Assembly (NCBI RefSeq): GCF_021602345.1
Contig: NZ_BQID01000013.1
Span: 1 to 64,000 of the forward strand
Reading direction: 5' to 3'
Source: Pseudomonas pharyngis
GTDB lineage: Bacteria > Pseudomonadota > Gammaproteobacteria > Pseudomonadales > Pseudomonadaceae
Length of the DNA stretch: 64,000 bases
This document shows, piece after piece, positions 37,401 through 44,600 of the stretch (positions are counted from its first letter, which is position 1; every line of letters begins with the position of its first letter). The translations under genes and the position numbers were made by a program. The notes under the pieces were generated by a model that was given only the letters and a program-made list of their open reading frames with translations, did not search any database and was not told the DNA's origin.

Positions 37401-38417
37401 CATCAGGCTCGCCACGCTCACCCCCGATTGTCGCGCGTGGGTACGCAGGCGCTGGCTCAGATCGCTGTCGAGCATGCACGAGACTTCCTCGATGCCCTGC
37501 CCGTCACCTTGTACATCGTGCAAGCCACCGGGCAGTGTCGGCTCGTCGATGTCGCCGAGCATCTCGCGGAAAAATGCCTGGTGCGCTTGCTCATCCGACC
37601 CCAGGCGTGCCCTCGCCAGATGGTCACGATATGGCACCGCCCTCGCGACTTCAGCGCCGCGGCCGGACAGATAAGCCTGAATTTCCCGGCGCACCACATC
37701 GAGCGCGAGGTGATCCATGATGATGTGATGGAACAGCAACAAGGCAGCTACCCGGTCGTTGGCCGGATCCTCGGCGAACACCAGCCGCAGCAACGGGGCC
37801 TGTTGCAGGTCGAGGCGGAAGTATTGTGGGTCGTGGCGTGCCAGCAATTGCGCGAGTACATCCTCACGGTCATTCAGATCGACTTCCTCACAGACCAGCG
37901 GGGCTTCACGCCAGACCACCTGCACAGGTTCGTCCAGATGCTCCCAGAGGATGGAGGTGCGCAAAATGTCATGGCGCTCGATCACCCGACGCAACGCTTC
38001 GGTGAATGCCTCCAGCCGTTCGCGACTGTCGAACGTGAACCGCGCCTGCGACACATAGGGATCACCCTCGGGGGCGGAAAGGTAGTGATAAAGCAGCCCC
38101 TCCTGCAGCGGCGCCAGCGGATAGATGTCCTGCACATTCGCCACGCCACCCGGCACGGTGGCGACGATCCGGTCGATGGCCGACTGATCCAGCTGCACCA
38201 GCGGCAGCATGTCCGGGGTGATGCGCAGCGCCGGGCTCGACCAGTCGCCGCCGTGGCTCGCCACCAGTTCCAGCAACTGCGCCTTGTGTTTGGCGAGGCT
38301 GTCCCACAACGCATCGTCCAGTGCGTCGTCATCGCCCAGAATGACCAGGTCTTCATCGTCCTGTTGAAGGCGGATCGCATGGGTGGAAATAACAGCCATC
38401 AGCTCGCGAAATTGCAT
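25419..38417 (-). CDS. NRPS B: modules 3-6 (lipopeptide)
   Basis: A 4332-residue synthetase with a TubC-like N-terminal docking domain (1-55) and four C-A-T modules. All four C domains look dual condensation/epimerisation: HYLSAPEGD (near 110, His-Tyr not His-His), HHLAIADGD, HHLSAEQGD and HHLSAEQGD, each with a later HHxxxDH. Pocket residues: A3 D-F-W-N-I-G-M-V-H-K (Thr), A4 and A5 D-A-W-F-L-G-N-V-V-K (Leu), A6 D-A-W-Q-F-G-V-V-D-K (Gln). Carrier motifs GGHSLLA lie near 1096, 2154, 3212 and 4290. Thr3 is the expected hydroxyl donor for the lactone. Modules 4 and 5 share a ~1.5 kb nearly identical tract. It follows NRPS A after 185 bp that contains a strong hairpin; AGG lies eight bases before the ATG. 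Confidence 0.95.
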   Translation of the reverse strand: MQFRELMAVISTHAIRLQQDDEDLVILGDDDALDDALWDSLAKHKAQLLELVASHGGDWSSPALRITPDMLPLVQLDQSAIDRIVATVPGGVANVQDIYPLAPLQEGLLYHYLSAPEGDPYVSQARFTFDSRERLEAFTEALRRVIERHDILRTSILWEHLDEPVQVVWREAPLVCEEVDLNDREDVLAQLLARHDPQYFRLDLQQAPLLRLVFAEDPANDRVAALLLFHHIIMDHLALDVVRREIQAYLSGRGAEVARAVPYRDHLARARLGSDEQAHQAFFREMLGDIDEPTLPGGLHDVQGDGQGIEEVSCMLDSDLSQRLRTHARQSGVSVASLMHLAMARVLGQLCGRSAVVFGTVLLGRMNAADGVEQALGMFINTLPLRVDVGASSVHDGVLTTHRRLTALLAHEQASLALAQRCSAVAVPTPLFSAMLNYRHSSVEEVAEVIELSPGVQVLGARERTNYPLTVNIDDLGQDLRITVLADVTLGASRIAGYLRTALDSLVDALQNNPQAALHSLNILPPAEREHWLYGVNSPKATFPDTPLIHQQFEAHAHTRPEAVALLFEGRTYSYGALNRQANQVAHRLLALGIRPDDRVAICVERGPQMIAGLLGVLKAGAGYVPIDPAYPLERITFTLQDSAPVAVLMQAATLDRIAGLSVPQIDLDDQGLQNEPAFNPQIPDLNPAHLAYVIYTSGSTGLPKGVMVEHRNVARLFGATHDWFRFNGQDVWALFHSFAFDFSVWEIWGALAYGGQLLVVPQHISRSPDECYALLCRSGVTVLNQTPSAFRQLVAAQGRSPLQHSLREVIFGGEALEPGSLKPWYARIGNAGTRLVNMYGITETTVHVTYRPLVAADAQLTASSPIGVRIPDLQLYVLDARREPVPAGVTGELYVGGAGVARGYLNREALTAERFIADPFSGHAQARLYKTGDLARWTVDGELEYLGRNDDQVKIRGFRIELGEIQARLASCDGVRDALVIAREDRPGDTRLVAYWLAAEGVEPSVAQLRDHLLASLAEHMVPGAFVRLDAFPLTANGKLDRRALPQPDNEAFARRAFEAPLGEIETRIAVIWQTLLGLERVGRHDNFFELGGHSLLAVKLIERMRQQNMQCDVRVLFGQPSVAALAATLGGVSTVSVPANRIESGCTRITPDMLPLATLDQAAIDRIVETVEGGADNVQDIYALAPLQAGILYHHLAIADGDPYVLQAQFAFDGLAQIKAFVRALNSVIARHDILRTSVVRENLDEPVQVVWRSVPLALERVDADPQDGDVLQQMQARFDPRHYRLDLQRAPLMRFAYAEDPLQNRWVGILLLHHIVLDHTALEVLVAEMSDALDGQVGVLPPPVQYRNYVAQARLGSNAEAHEAFFREMLGDIAEPTLAFGLRDVLGDGTNIVDSELALDERLAARLRQQARTLGISVASLVHQAWGQVLAQVCGREEVVFGTVLLGRMQGGEGADRSLGMFINTLPLRVHVGATAVEAGVRATHERLAQLLVHEQAPLMLAQRCSGVTGSQPLFNTLLNYRHSAQQTATPGWEGIRILDSRERSNYPLVVSVDDLGQGFRLSVQAVPEVDGARVCDYLQTALHNLLSALEQDRHAPLNQVSILSAAERQRVLVGFNVTGRDFAHGHVVHQLFEARAAIQPGAVAAVQGGQRLSYDGLNRRANRLAHHLIGLGVQPDDRVALCVQRGPQMLIGLLAILKAGAGYVPVDPAHPAERIAYLLQDSDPVAVLAQTATRDLLGAVPVINLDSDAWQHLPDSNPQLPDLTPEHLAYVIYTSGSTGQPKGVMVEHASLENLVHWHAEAFDLQAGSHTASVAGFGFDAMAWEVWPALCVGATLHLPPETVSNEHLDELLDWWRAQPLQVSFLPTPVAEYAFSRGLQHPTLRTLLIGGDKLRQFNREQTFAVINNYGPTEATVVATSGPVEVGQPLHIGRPIANAKVYLLDEQQRPVPVGVTGELYVAGAGVARGYLNRPDLTAERFLKDPFNEGRMYRTGDLARWLADGNIEYLGRNDDQVKLRGVRVELGEIEAALASHPAVQDAVALVRDGQLLVWFTEHAPTDIEALRNHLQTRLPQALIPAAYVRLDALPLTANGKLDRKALPEPDQSAWLSREYEAPQGPVETALAQIWADVLKLEQVGRHDNFFELGGHSLLAVSLIERLRQIGLNTDVRVLFSQPTLAALAAAVGSGREIEVPANRIPADCTRITPELLSLTELDQASIDQIVASVPGGAANVQEIYPLAPLQEGILYHHLSAEQGDPYLLQSCLAFASVERLHAFANALQKVIARHDILRSSLVWEGLPSPQQVVWREAELAVQSVDLSPLDGDILHQLRARFDTRDFRLDLGQAPLIRLVYAEDPLRDRVAGVLLFHHVVLDHTALEVVRREMQLYLPGQVESLPPAAPYRNYVHQARQGISEDEHETFFREMLSDIDEPTLPFGLQDVQGDGRNIEEHSLALPVELNRHLRRQARQYGVSVASLFHLAWARVLAATSGRRDVVFGTVLLGRMQGGEGADRALGMFINTLPLRVEVDGQSVSEAVRTVHERLAALLGHEHASLALAQRCSAVAAPLPLFSAVLNYRHSGHDAAREPVDPVWHGIEFLAQDGRTNYPLTLSINDRGDGFSLSVLTPDHVGAQRVCELMHTALTELATALADNPGQAFERLNVLSAAARAQLLGDFNASSAVYPSAQGVHRLFEAQVARTPEAVAVQAGTQRLTFRQLNQRANRLAHHLRGLGVTTETRVAICLKRSPDMLVGLLAILKAGAAYVPVDPAYPPERIAYMLADSAPRVVLVRDVALPNQAGIPVIDLAHEAWQDLSVADPQVAEFTPDDLAYVIYTSGSTGQPKGVMVEHATLENLVHWHAEAFDLHAGSHTASVAGFGFDAMAWEVWPALCVGATLHLPPETVSNEHLDELLDWWRAQPLQVSFLPTPVAEYAFSRGLQHPTLRTLLIGGDKLRQFNREQTFAVINNYGPTEATVVATSGRVEVGQPLHIGRPMANARIYLLDDQQRPVPVGVTGELYVAGAGVARGYLNRPDLTAERFLNDPFNEGRMYRTGDLARWLADGNIEYLGRNDDQVKLRGVRVELGEIEAALASHPAVQDAVALVRDGQLLVWFTEHAPTDIEALRNHLQTRLPQALIPAAYVRLDALPLTANGKLDRKALPEPDQSAWLSREYETPQGPVENALAQIWADVLKLEQVGRHDNFFELGGHSLLAVSLIERLRQIGLNTDVRVLFSQPTLAALAAAVGSGREIEVPANRIPADCTRITPELLSLTELDQASIDRIVASVPGGAANVQDIYPLAPLQEGILYHHLSAEQGDPYLLQSRLAFDSLERVDSFVAALRQVIARHDILRTAVIWQKLAEPMQVVWRHADLPVQEIVLDPADGDILEQLHERFDARHYRLDISQAPLLRLVYARDPAHDRVVAMLLFHHVVLDHTALDVVQQEMLACLQGHEASLGAAVPYRNYVAQARLGVSEQEHEAFFRDMLGDIDEPTLPFGLQDVQGDGRDIEETQQALTAATGQRLRSLARQLGISVASLFHLAWAQVLAATSGQERVVFGTVLMGRMQGGEGADRALGMFINTLPLRVDLGATPVRDGARATHARLSALLGHEHASLALAQRCSGVAAPSPLFSSMLNYRHSADAAQQQNRRQAWQGIETLSSEERTNYPLSLGVDDLGSGFVLTAMTPASIGSQRICDYMQTALEQLADALEQAPDQPLNRLPILDGAERQRVLYDLNVTDTADDLEQTVHAMFEAQVQRTPQAIALQAGEQRLIYAELNAQANRLAHYLRELGVGPDSRVAICVERGLELIVGLLGTLKAGGAYVPLDPAYPAERLDYMLKDSAPVAVLVHGATRALLDESTARVIDLDQAQWTSNPEDNPQVPGLSASNLAYVIYTSGSTGAPKGVMVEHRGVGNLLHWSSQLCPVVTDGALLQKTPFSFDASVWELFWPLSAGLRLVLARPDGHREPAYLARVIREQRISVIQFVPVLLQQFLEQDDVSQCSSLTDVFCGGGDLTPALARRVRERLPQVRLHNVYGPTEATVDSTAWTLEPSMPVPDSALPIGRPINNTRLYVLDAAQRPVPMGVIGQLFIGGAGVARGYLGLSQLMAERFIPSPFVAGDRLYATGDRVRYRADGQLEFIGRNDFQVKLRGLRLEPGEIEAQLLSHPALREVVVLVREERLVAYFTRHAEVGQPGIEALREHLLARLPDYMVPSAFVALDSLPLSPNGKVDRKALPAPDSAAVSIREYEAPVGEMEVLLARLWCELLKVERVGRQDHFFELGGHSLLAVSLIGRLQQAGIEADVRTLFEQPTLAGYAAITERMEIVL
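28430..29925 (-). repeat. near-identical intragenic tract, copy 2 (module 5 A-T to module 6 C)
   Basis: This ~1.5 kb of NRPS B is almost base-for-base the same as 31610-33105, at a constant offset of 3180 bp. It covers the adenylation domain from its A3 core on, the carrier domain and the first part of the next C domain. Similarity falls off sharply at both ends. Points to recent duplication or gene conversion between modules. Confidence 0.85.
31610..33105 (-). repeat. near-identical intragenic tract, copy 1 (module 4 A-T to module 5 C)
   Basis: Partner of 28430-29925. Inside it only scattered substitutions are visible and the reading frame and spacing are unchanged. Both copies encode the same Leu pocket. 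The flanking C domains are clearly different, so the exchange unit is A-T plus the start of C, not a whole C-A-T module. Confidence 0.85.
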
Positions 38418-38561
38418 GGGGGTAACCTGCTGTAAATTCGGAAAAAAGGAGCGCGCAGCGGCGAGTCCGTACGGCGGCGCGCAGCCTGGAAAAGCTAAAA
38501 CATCGGGGCTTGGGTGTCTGACATGGGAAGCGGGGACAAGACCCGTGACCGGCCAGTCATG

Positions 38562-38592
38562 GCGTCGATCCGCGGGAACCGCGAATCGACGC
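38562..38592 (-). promoter_or_regulatory. strong hairpin between NRPS A and NRPS B
   Basis: Arms 38562-38575 and 38579-38592 pair over 14 positions with one G-T wobble around a three-base loop. It begins 11 bases after the NRPS A stop on the transcribed strand and has no T-tract. It may stabilise or attenuate the message between the two genes. The remaining gap to NRPS B holds a direct repeat of GCGCGCAGC near 38454 and 38487. Confidence 0.55.
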
Positions 38593-38602
38593 CGGTGTCG
38601 GC

Positions 38603-41600
38603 TCAGAGCCGGCGTTTGCGGTTGAGCGTCGGTATGGTGGTTGGTGGGACTTCCACCTGTTTTGCCTGTTCCGAGGTTTGCGCCGCCAGCGCGGCCAGAG
38701 TCGGCTGGCTGAACAGCGTTCGCGCATCGACGTGTAGCCCGGCCTGACGCATGCGCGCCACCAGGCTGACCGCCAGCAACGAATGCCCGCCGAGTTCAAA
38801 GAAGTGATCGTTGCGCCCGACCTGCTCCAGTTGCAGCACTTCGGCCCAGATCTGCGCCAGCCGGATTTCGACTTCGCCCTCGGGCGCCTCGTAGCGGCGA
38901 CTGAGCACCGCCTCAGCCCCAGGTGCCGGCAAGGCTTTGCGGTCAACCTTGCCGTTCGGGGTCAGGGGCAATGCGTCGAGTTTTACGTAAGAACCCGGTG
39001 CCATGTACTCCGGCAAACGCTCGAGCACATGGGCGCGCAAGGTTTCGATGGGGGGTGCGTCGAAGCCTTCGCGCACGGTGAAATACGCCACCAGCCGCTC
39101 GTCCCGCACCAGCACTACCGCTTCACGCACGGCGGGATGCTCAATCAGCCGTGCTTCGATTTCCCCCGGTTCCAGACGCAGGCCGCGCAGCTTGATCTGG
39201 AAGTCGTTGCGACCGAGGAATTCGAGGTTGCCGTCCGCCCGGTAGCGCACCAGATCGCCGGTGCGATACAGGCGATCACCGGCCACGAACGGGCTGTCGA
39301 TGAAGCGTTCGGCCTGCATCTCCGGCAACCCCAGATAACCCCGCGCGACCCCGACCCCGCCGATGTGCAGGTGGCCGCTGACACCGAATGGCACCGGTTG
39401 ATCGTGGGCGTCCAGCACGTAGAGCCGGGTGTTGCAAATGGCCCTGCCAATCGGTAGCACGGAGTCGGGTACAGGCATGTACGGTTCCAGCGTCCATGCG
39501 GAGCTGTCGACCGTGGCTTCGGTTGGACCATAGACATTGTGCAAGCGCACCCATGGCAGTTTTTTGCGCACCGCTTGGGCCAGTGCAGCGGTGAGTTCGC
39601 CACCCCCACAAAACACATCAGTGAGAGTGGTGCACTGACTGACATCGTCCAACTCAAGAAACTGTTGTAACAGCGCCGGGACGAATTTGACCACGCTGAT
39701 CTGCTGCTCGCCGATCGCTTGCGCCAGATAGGCCGGTTCACGATGGCCGCCGGGACGTGCCAGAACCAGTCGCATACCGACTGTCAGCGGCCAGAAAAAC
39801 TCCCACACTGAGCCATCGAAACTGAACGGTGCTTTCTGCAACAACGCACCATGCGTCCTCGGGGGACTGATCTGCGACCCCCAATGCACCAGATTGCATA
39901 ACCCCCGATGTTCGATCATCACGCCCTTCGGCGTGCCGGTGGAGCCCGAGGTGTAGATCATGTAGGCCAGGTTTGAAGCGCTCAAACCCGGTATTTGCAG
40001 GTTTTCAGTTGACGCGTCCTGCCAGGTGCAACGGGAGAAATCGATGACCGGCACACCCGGATCACCCAACAGATTGCGGGTGGCGTCATGCACCAGCACC
40101 GCCACCGGGGCGCTGTCCTGCAGCATGTAATGCAGGCGTTCCAGCGGATAGTCCGGGTCCAGTGGCACATACGCACCGCCCGCTTTGAGAATGCCGAGCA
40201 AGCCGATCACCAGATCCAGGCTGCGTTCGACACAGATCGCCACCCGCGAATCCGGTTGCACGCCTTGTTCGCGCAGATGATGCGCCAGACGGTTGGCCTG
40301 TTCGTTCAGCTGTCGATAGGTCAGCTGTTGATCCCCGGCCTGCAAGGCGATGGCGTCCGGCTTGCGTTGCACTTGTTGCTCGAACAACACCTGAAGCGGC
40401 TGATCGAGCGGACAATCGACTTCGCTGGCATTGAACTCGACCAGCAATTGCTCAAGCTCCGCCGTCGGCAGGATCGACAAGCGATTCAGCGGCTGTTGCG
40501 GAGTCTGCTCCAGGGCATCGACCAGTGCCTGCAACGCGGTTTGCACGTAGTCGCCGATACGCTGAGCACCGATGCTCATCAGGGTCCGCGTGGTGATCTG
40601 CAAGGCGCTGACCAAATCATCGACGCTCAGGGTCAGCGGGTAGTTGGTGCGTTCTTTGTTCTCCAGGGTCTGGATGCCTTGCCAGGCTGGGTCTGACGCC
40701 GATTCCTGCGCCTCAAGTTCGGTGTGCCGATAGTTGAGCAACGCACTGAACAGCGGCGCCGGTGACGCAACGCCGCTGCAACGCTGGGCCAGCGCCAGCG
40801 ACGCATGTTCGTGCCCGAGCAAGTCGGTCAGTCGGGCGTGGGTGAGCAGCACCGCATCGCGCGCACCTCGATCCATATCTACCCGCAATGGCAAGGTGTT
40901 GATGAACACCCCCAGCGCCCGGTCCGCGCCCTCGCCGCCTTGCATCCGGCCCATAAAAACGCTGCCGAACACCACATGTTCCTGCCCCGACGTCGCCGCC
41001 AGCACCTGGGCCCAGGCCAGGTGCATCAGGCTGGCCACGCTGACGCCGGCCTGCCGCGCCTGAAGACGCAAGCGCCGATCCAGTTCCGGTGCAAGCGTGC
41101 GTACGGCTTCATCGATGCCGCGCCCGTCGCCCTGCACATCCTGCAAACCGAACGGCAAAGTCGGCTCGTCGATATCGGCGAGCATTTCGCGGAAGAACGC
41201 TTCGTGTTCCTGCTCGCTGACACCGAATCGGGTCTGGGCCACGTAGTTGCGATACGGCACCGCCGGCGGCAGCGGCTCACTCAGCCCTAACAGGTTGGCG
41301 CGCATTTCATGGCGCAAGACTTCCAGGGCGATGTGATCCAGCGCCAGGTGATGGAACAACAGAATCGCCACGATCCGCCCGTGGACCGGGTCGCGCGCAT
41401 AGATCAGCCGGATCAGCGGCGCCTGACTGACATCGATGCGATACCGCCGGGCATCGAAGCGCTCATGCAGTTGCGCGAGGACATCGCCCTCGACCGGATC
41501 AAGATTGACTTCCTGTACCGGCAACTCGGCTTCGCGCCAGACCACCTGCACCGGAGTGGTCAAACCTTCCCAGACCACCGCAGTGCGCAGAATATCGTGG

Positions 41601-44600
41601 CGCGCCATGACCTGACGCAGCGCCGCCGCATAGGCCTCGACCCGCTCGACGCTGTCGAACGCCAGCTGCGACTGCAGCAGATACGGATCACCCTGGGCAG
41701 CAGTGATGTGGTGATAAAGGATGCCTTCCTGCAACGGCGCCAGCGGATAAATGTCCTGCACGTTGGCCGCCCCGCCCGGCACCGTGGCGATGATCCGGTC
41801 GAGGGTGGCCTGATCCAGTTCTACCAACGGCAACAGATCCGGGGTGATCTGCGTGCAACCTGGCGGAATACGGTTGGCCGGCACTTCGACCTCGCGACCA
41901 GTGCCCACCGATGCGGCCAGTGCCGCCAGCGTCGGCTGGCCGAACAGCACGCGCACATCGCTGCTCATGCCGAGCTGGCGCATGCGCTCGATCAGGTTGA
42001 CCGCCAGCAACGAGTGCCCGCCCAGCTCGAAGAAGTGATCGTGACGCCCCACCCGCTCGACTTGCAGCACCTCGGCCCAGATCTGCGCCAGGAGAATTTC
42101 GACGTCGCCTTGCGGGGCTTCATATTCGCGGCGGATCAACGCCTCCGGCCCCGGCGCCGGTAACGCCTGGCGATCCAGTTTGCCGTTGGCCGTCAGCGGC
42201 AGCGCCGTCAAACGCACATAGGCCGATGGCAGCATCGCGCTGGGCAGACGGGTCTTGAGGTGAGCATGCAGCTGCGTGATGTCCAGCGGTTGGCGTTCGG
42301 TGAACCAGGCCAGCAATTGCCCGTCGCGCACCTGCACTACCGCATCGCGCACCGATTCATGGCTGCTCAACGCGGCTTCGATTTCACCGGGCTCGATGCG
42401 CACGCCACGGATTTTCACCTGATCGTCGTTGCGGCCCAGGTACTCGAGGGTGCCGTCCGGGCGCCAGCGTGCGAGGTCGCCGGTGCGGTACATCCGCGCG
42501 TTGGGCTGGCGGCTGAAAGGATCGTCGAGAAAGCGTTCGGCGGTCAGCTCCGGCCGGTTGAAGTAACCCCGCGCCACCCCGGCGCCTCCGACGTACAGCT
42601 CGCCGGCCACGCCAATCGGCACCGGGCGTTGTCGGTCATCCAGCAGATAGGCCGTGGCATTGCTCACGGGTTTGCCGATGTGCAGCGTCCGGCCCGGTTC
42701 GATTCGCACCGAGGTCGCGACCACTGTCGCTTCGGTCGGGCCATAGTTATTGATCACCGCGAACGTCTGCTGGCGATTGAACTGGCGCAGGCGATCGCCG
42801 CCGATCAGCAGTGTGCGCAGGGTCGGGTGTTCGAGGTGACGGCTGAAGGCGTACTCGGCAATCGGGGTCGGCAGGAAACTCACGTCCAGCGGTTGCGCAC
42901 GCCACCAGTCGAGCAGCGCGTCGATGTCTTCGCCGCCATCACGGGACGGCGCCAGGTGCAGGGTCGCGCCGGCACACAGCGCCGGCCAGACTTCCCAGGC
43001 CATGGCGTCGAAGCCGAAGCCGGCGAGGCTTGACGTGTGGCAACCGGTGCTCAGGTCGAAGGCCGTGCAATGCCAGTCGACCAGGTTCGATAGCGTGTGA
43101 TGCTCGACCATCACGCCCTTGGGCTGGCCGGTAGAACCGGAGGTGTAGATCACGTAGGCCAGATGTGCAGTGGTCAGACCCGAAACATCAGGGTTGAGAT
43201 CGTTGATCGGCCAGCCGCGCGTGTCGATTTCAATCACCGGCACGTCGAGCACCGGCAAACGTTCGCGCAGATCGTGCTGGGTCAGGACCACGGCCGGAGC
43301 ACTGTCGCGCAATAAATAGCCCAGCCGTTCCGCAGGATGAGCCGGATCGACCGGCACATAACCGGCGCCGGACTTGAGAATCGCCAGCAGCGCGACCAGC
43401 GTGTCCAGCCCTCGGCGCGCGACCAGCGCCACGCGGGCGTCGGGTCGTACGCCGAGCCCGATCAAATGATGGGCCAGGGCGTTGGCCTGTCGGTTCAGCT
43501 CGGCATAGGTCAGCCGCTGTCCCTGGAATTCGGCCGCTACCGCATCCGGGCGTGTCGCCACTTGCGCTTCGATGCGCTGGTGGATGGTCAGGTTTTGAGG
43601 GTATTGGGCGCGTGTGTCGTTCCACTGCTGCAAGAGCGCCGATTCGGCCGGCAGGCTCAGGCTGAAATCACCCACCATCAGCGCCGGGTCTTCAAGCCCC
43701 TGCTCCAGCACCCACAGCAAGCGCCCGCTCAGCGCCGCGATTTCATCGGCGTCAAAGTAGGCCTCGTTGTACACCATGTACAAACTGTCTTTGTCGTTGT
43801 TGAGGGTGCTGAGCAAATGCACTGCCAGCGGCGTGCCCTCCTCGTGATTCGAGACCTTGATGACTCGCGCCTGGGCTTCGCCGTAGCGGTACTCGTGAAC
43901 ATCCTGCTCGTAGGACACCGTCAGTTCGAACAGCTGGGAGCGATCCTCGCGCAGCAGACCCAACGCGCGATTCATTTCGCTCAGAGGGAAACGCTGATGG
44001 CGGAAATCGCGCTTCAGCTCATCGCGAATCGCCGTGATCAATTGACCAAACGACAGGTCACGACCAAAGCCCATCCGCACCGCGCTGACCTGAGTGAACA
44101 GCCCGAGCGTTGACTTGAACCGGGCGCTGGAACGATTGAGCAGCGGTACACCCACTACCCATTCGTCACGTTGGGCGGTTCGACTGAAATACACGTGCAA
44201 GGCCGCCAGCAACACATGGAACGCCGAACCGCCGCATTCGCGGGCCACGTGCTTCATGCGCTCGTGCAAACGCGCGGGAAAGGCCCGGGAAAATATCCAG
44301 GTCGGGGCCGCATTGCCGGCAAAGCGCTCTTGATAACGGGGCAGCAGTAACGGCTCGGGAAGGTCGCCGTACTTGTCCAGCCAGTACGCTCGGTCGTGGG
44401 CATAACGTGCGGATTGGTAATACCGCGCATCGTCGTGGATGAAGTCGACATAGGACGGCGCCGAACCCGGCGGCTGTTGCCCAAGCGCCAGCGCGTTATA
44501 GATCTCGTCCAGCGACTTGAGCATCTCGCCAAAACCCCAACCGTCAACGATCAAGTGATGGGCGAGGATCGAGAGCCAATGATGGTCGGCATCGATACGA

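Noticed and set aside
37098-38435. A 445-codon plus-strand frame over the start of NRPS B
   Set aside because: It lies over the C domain of module 3 and shows no motif of its own.
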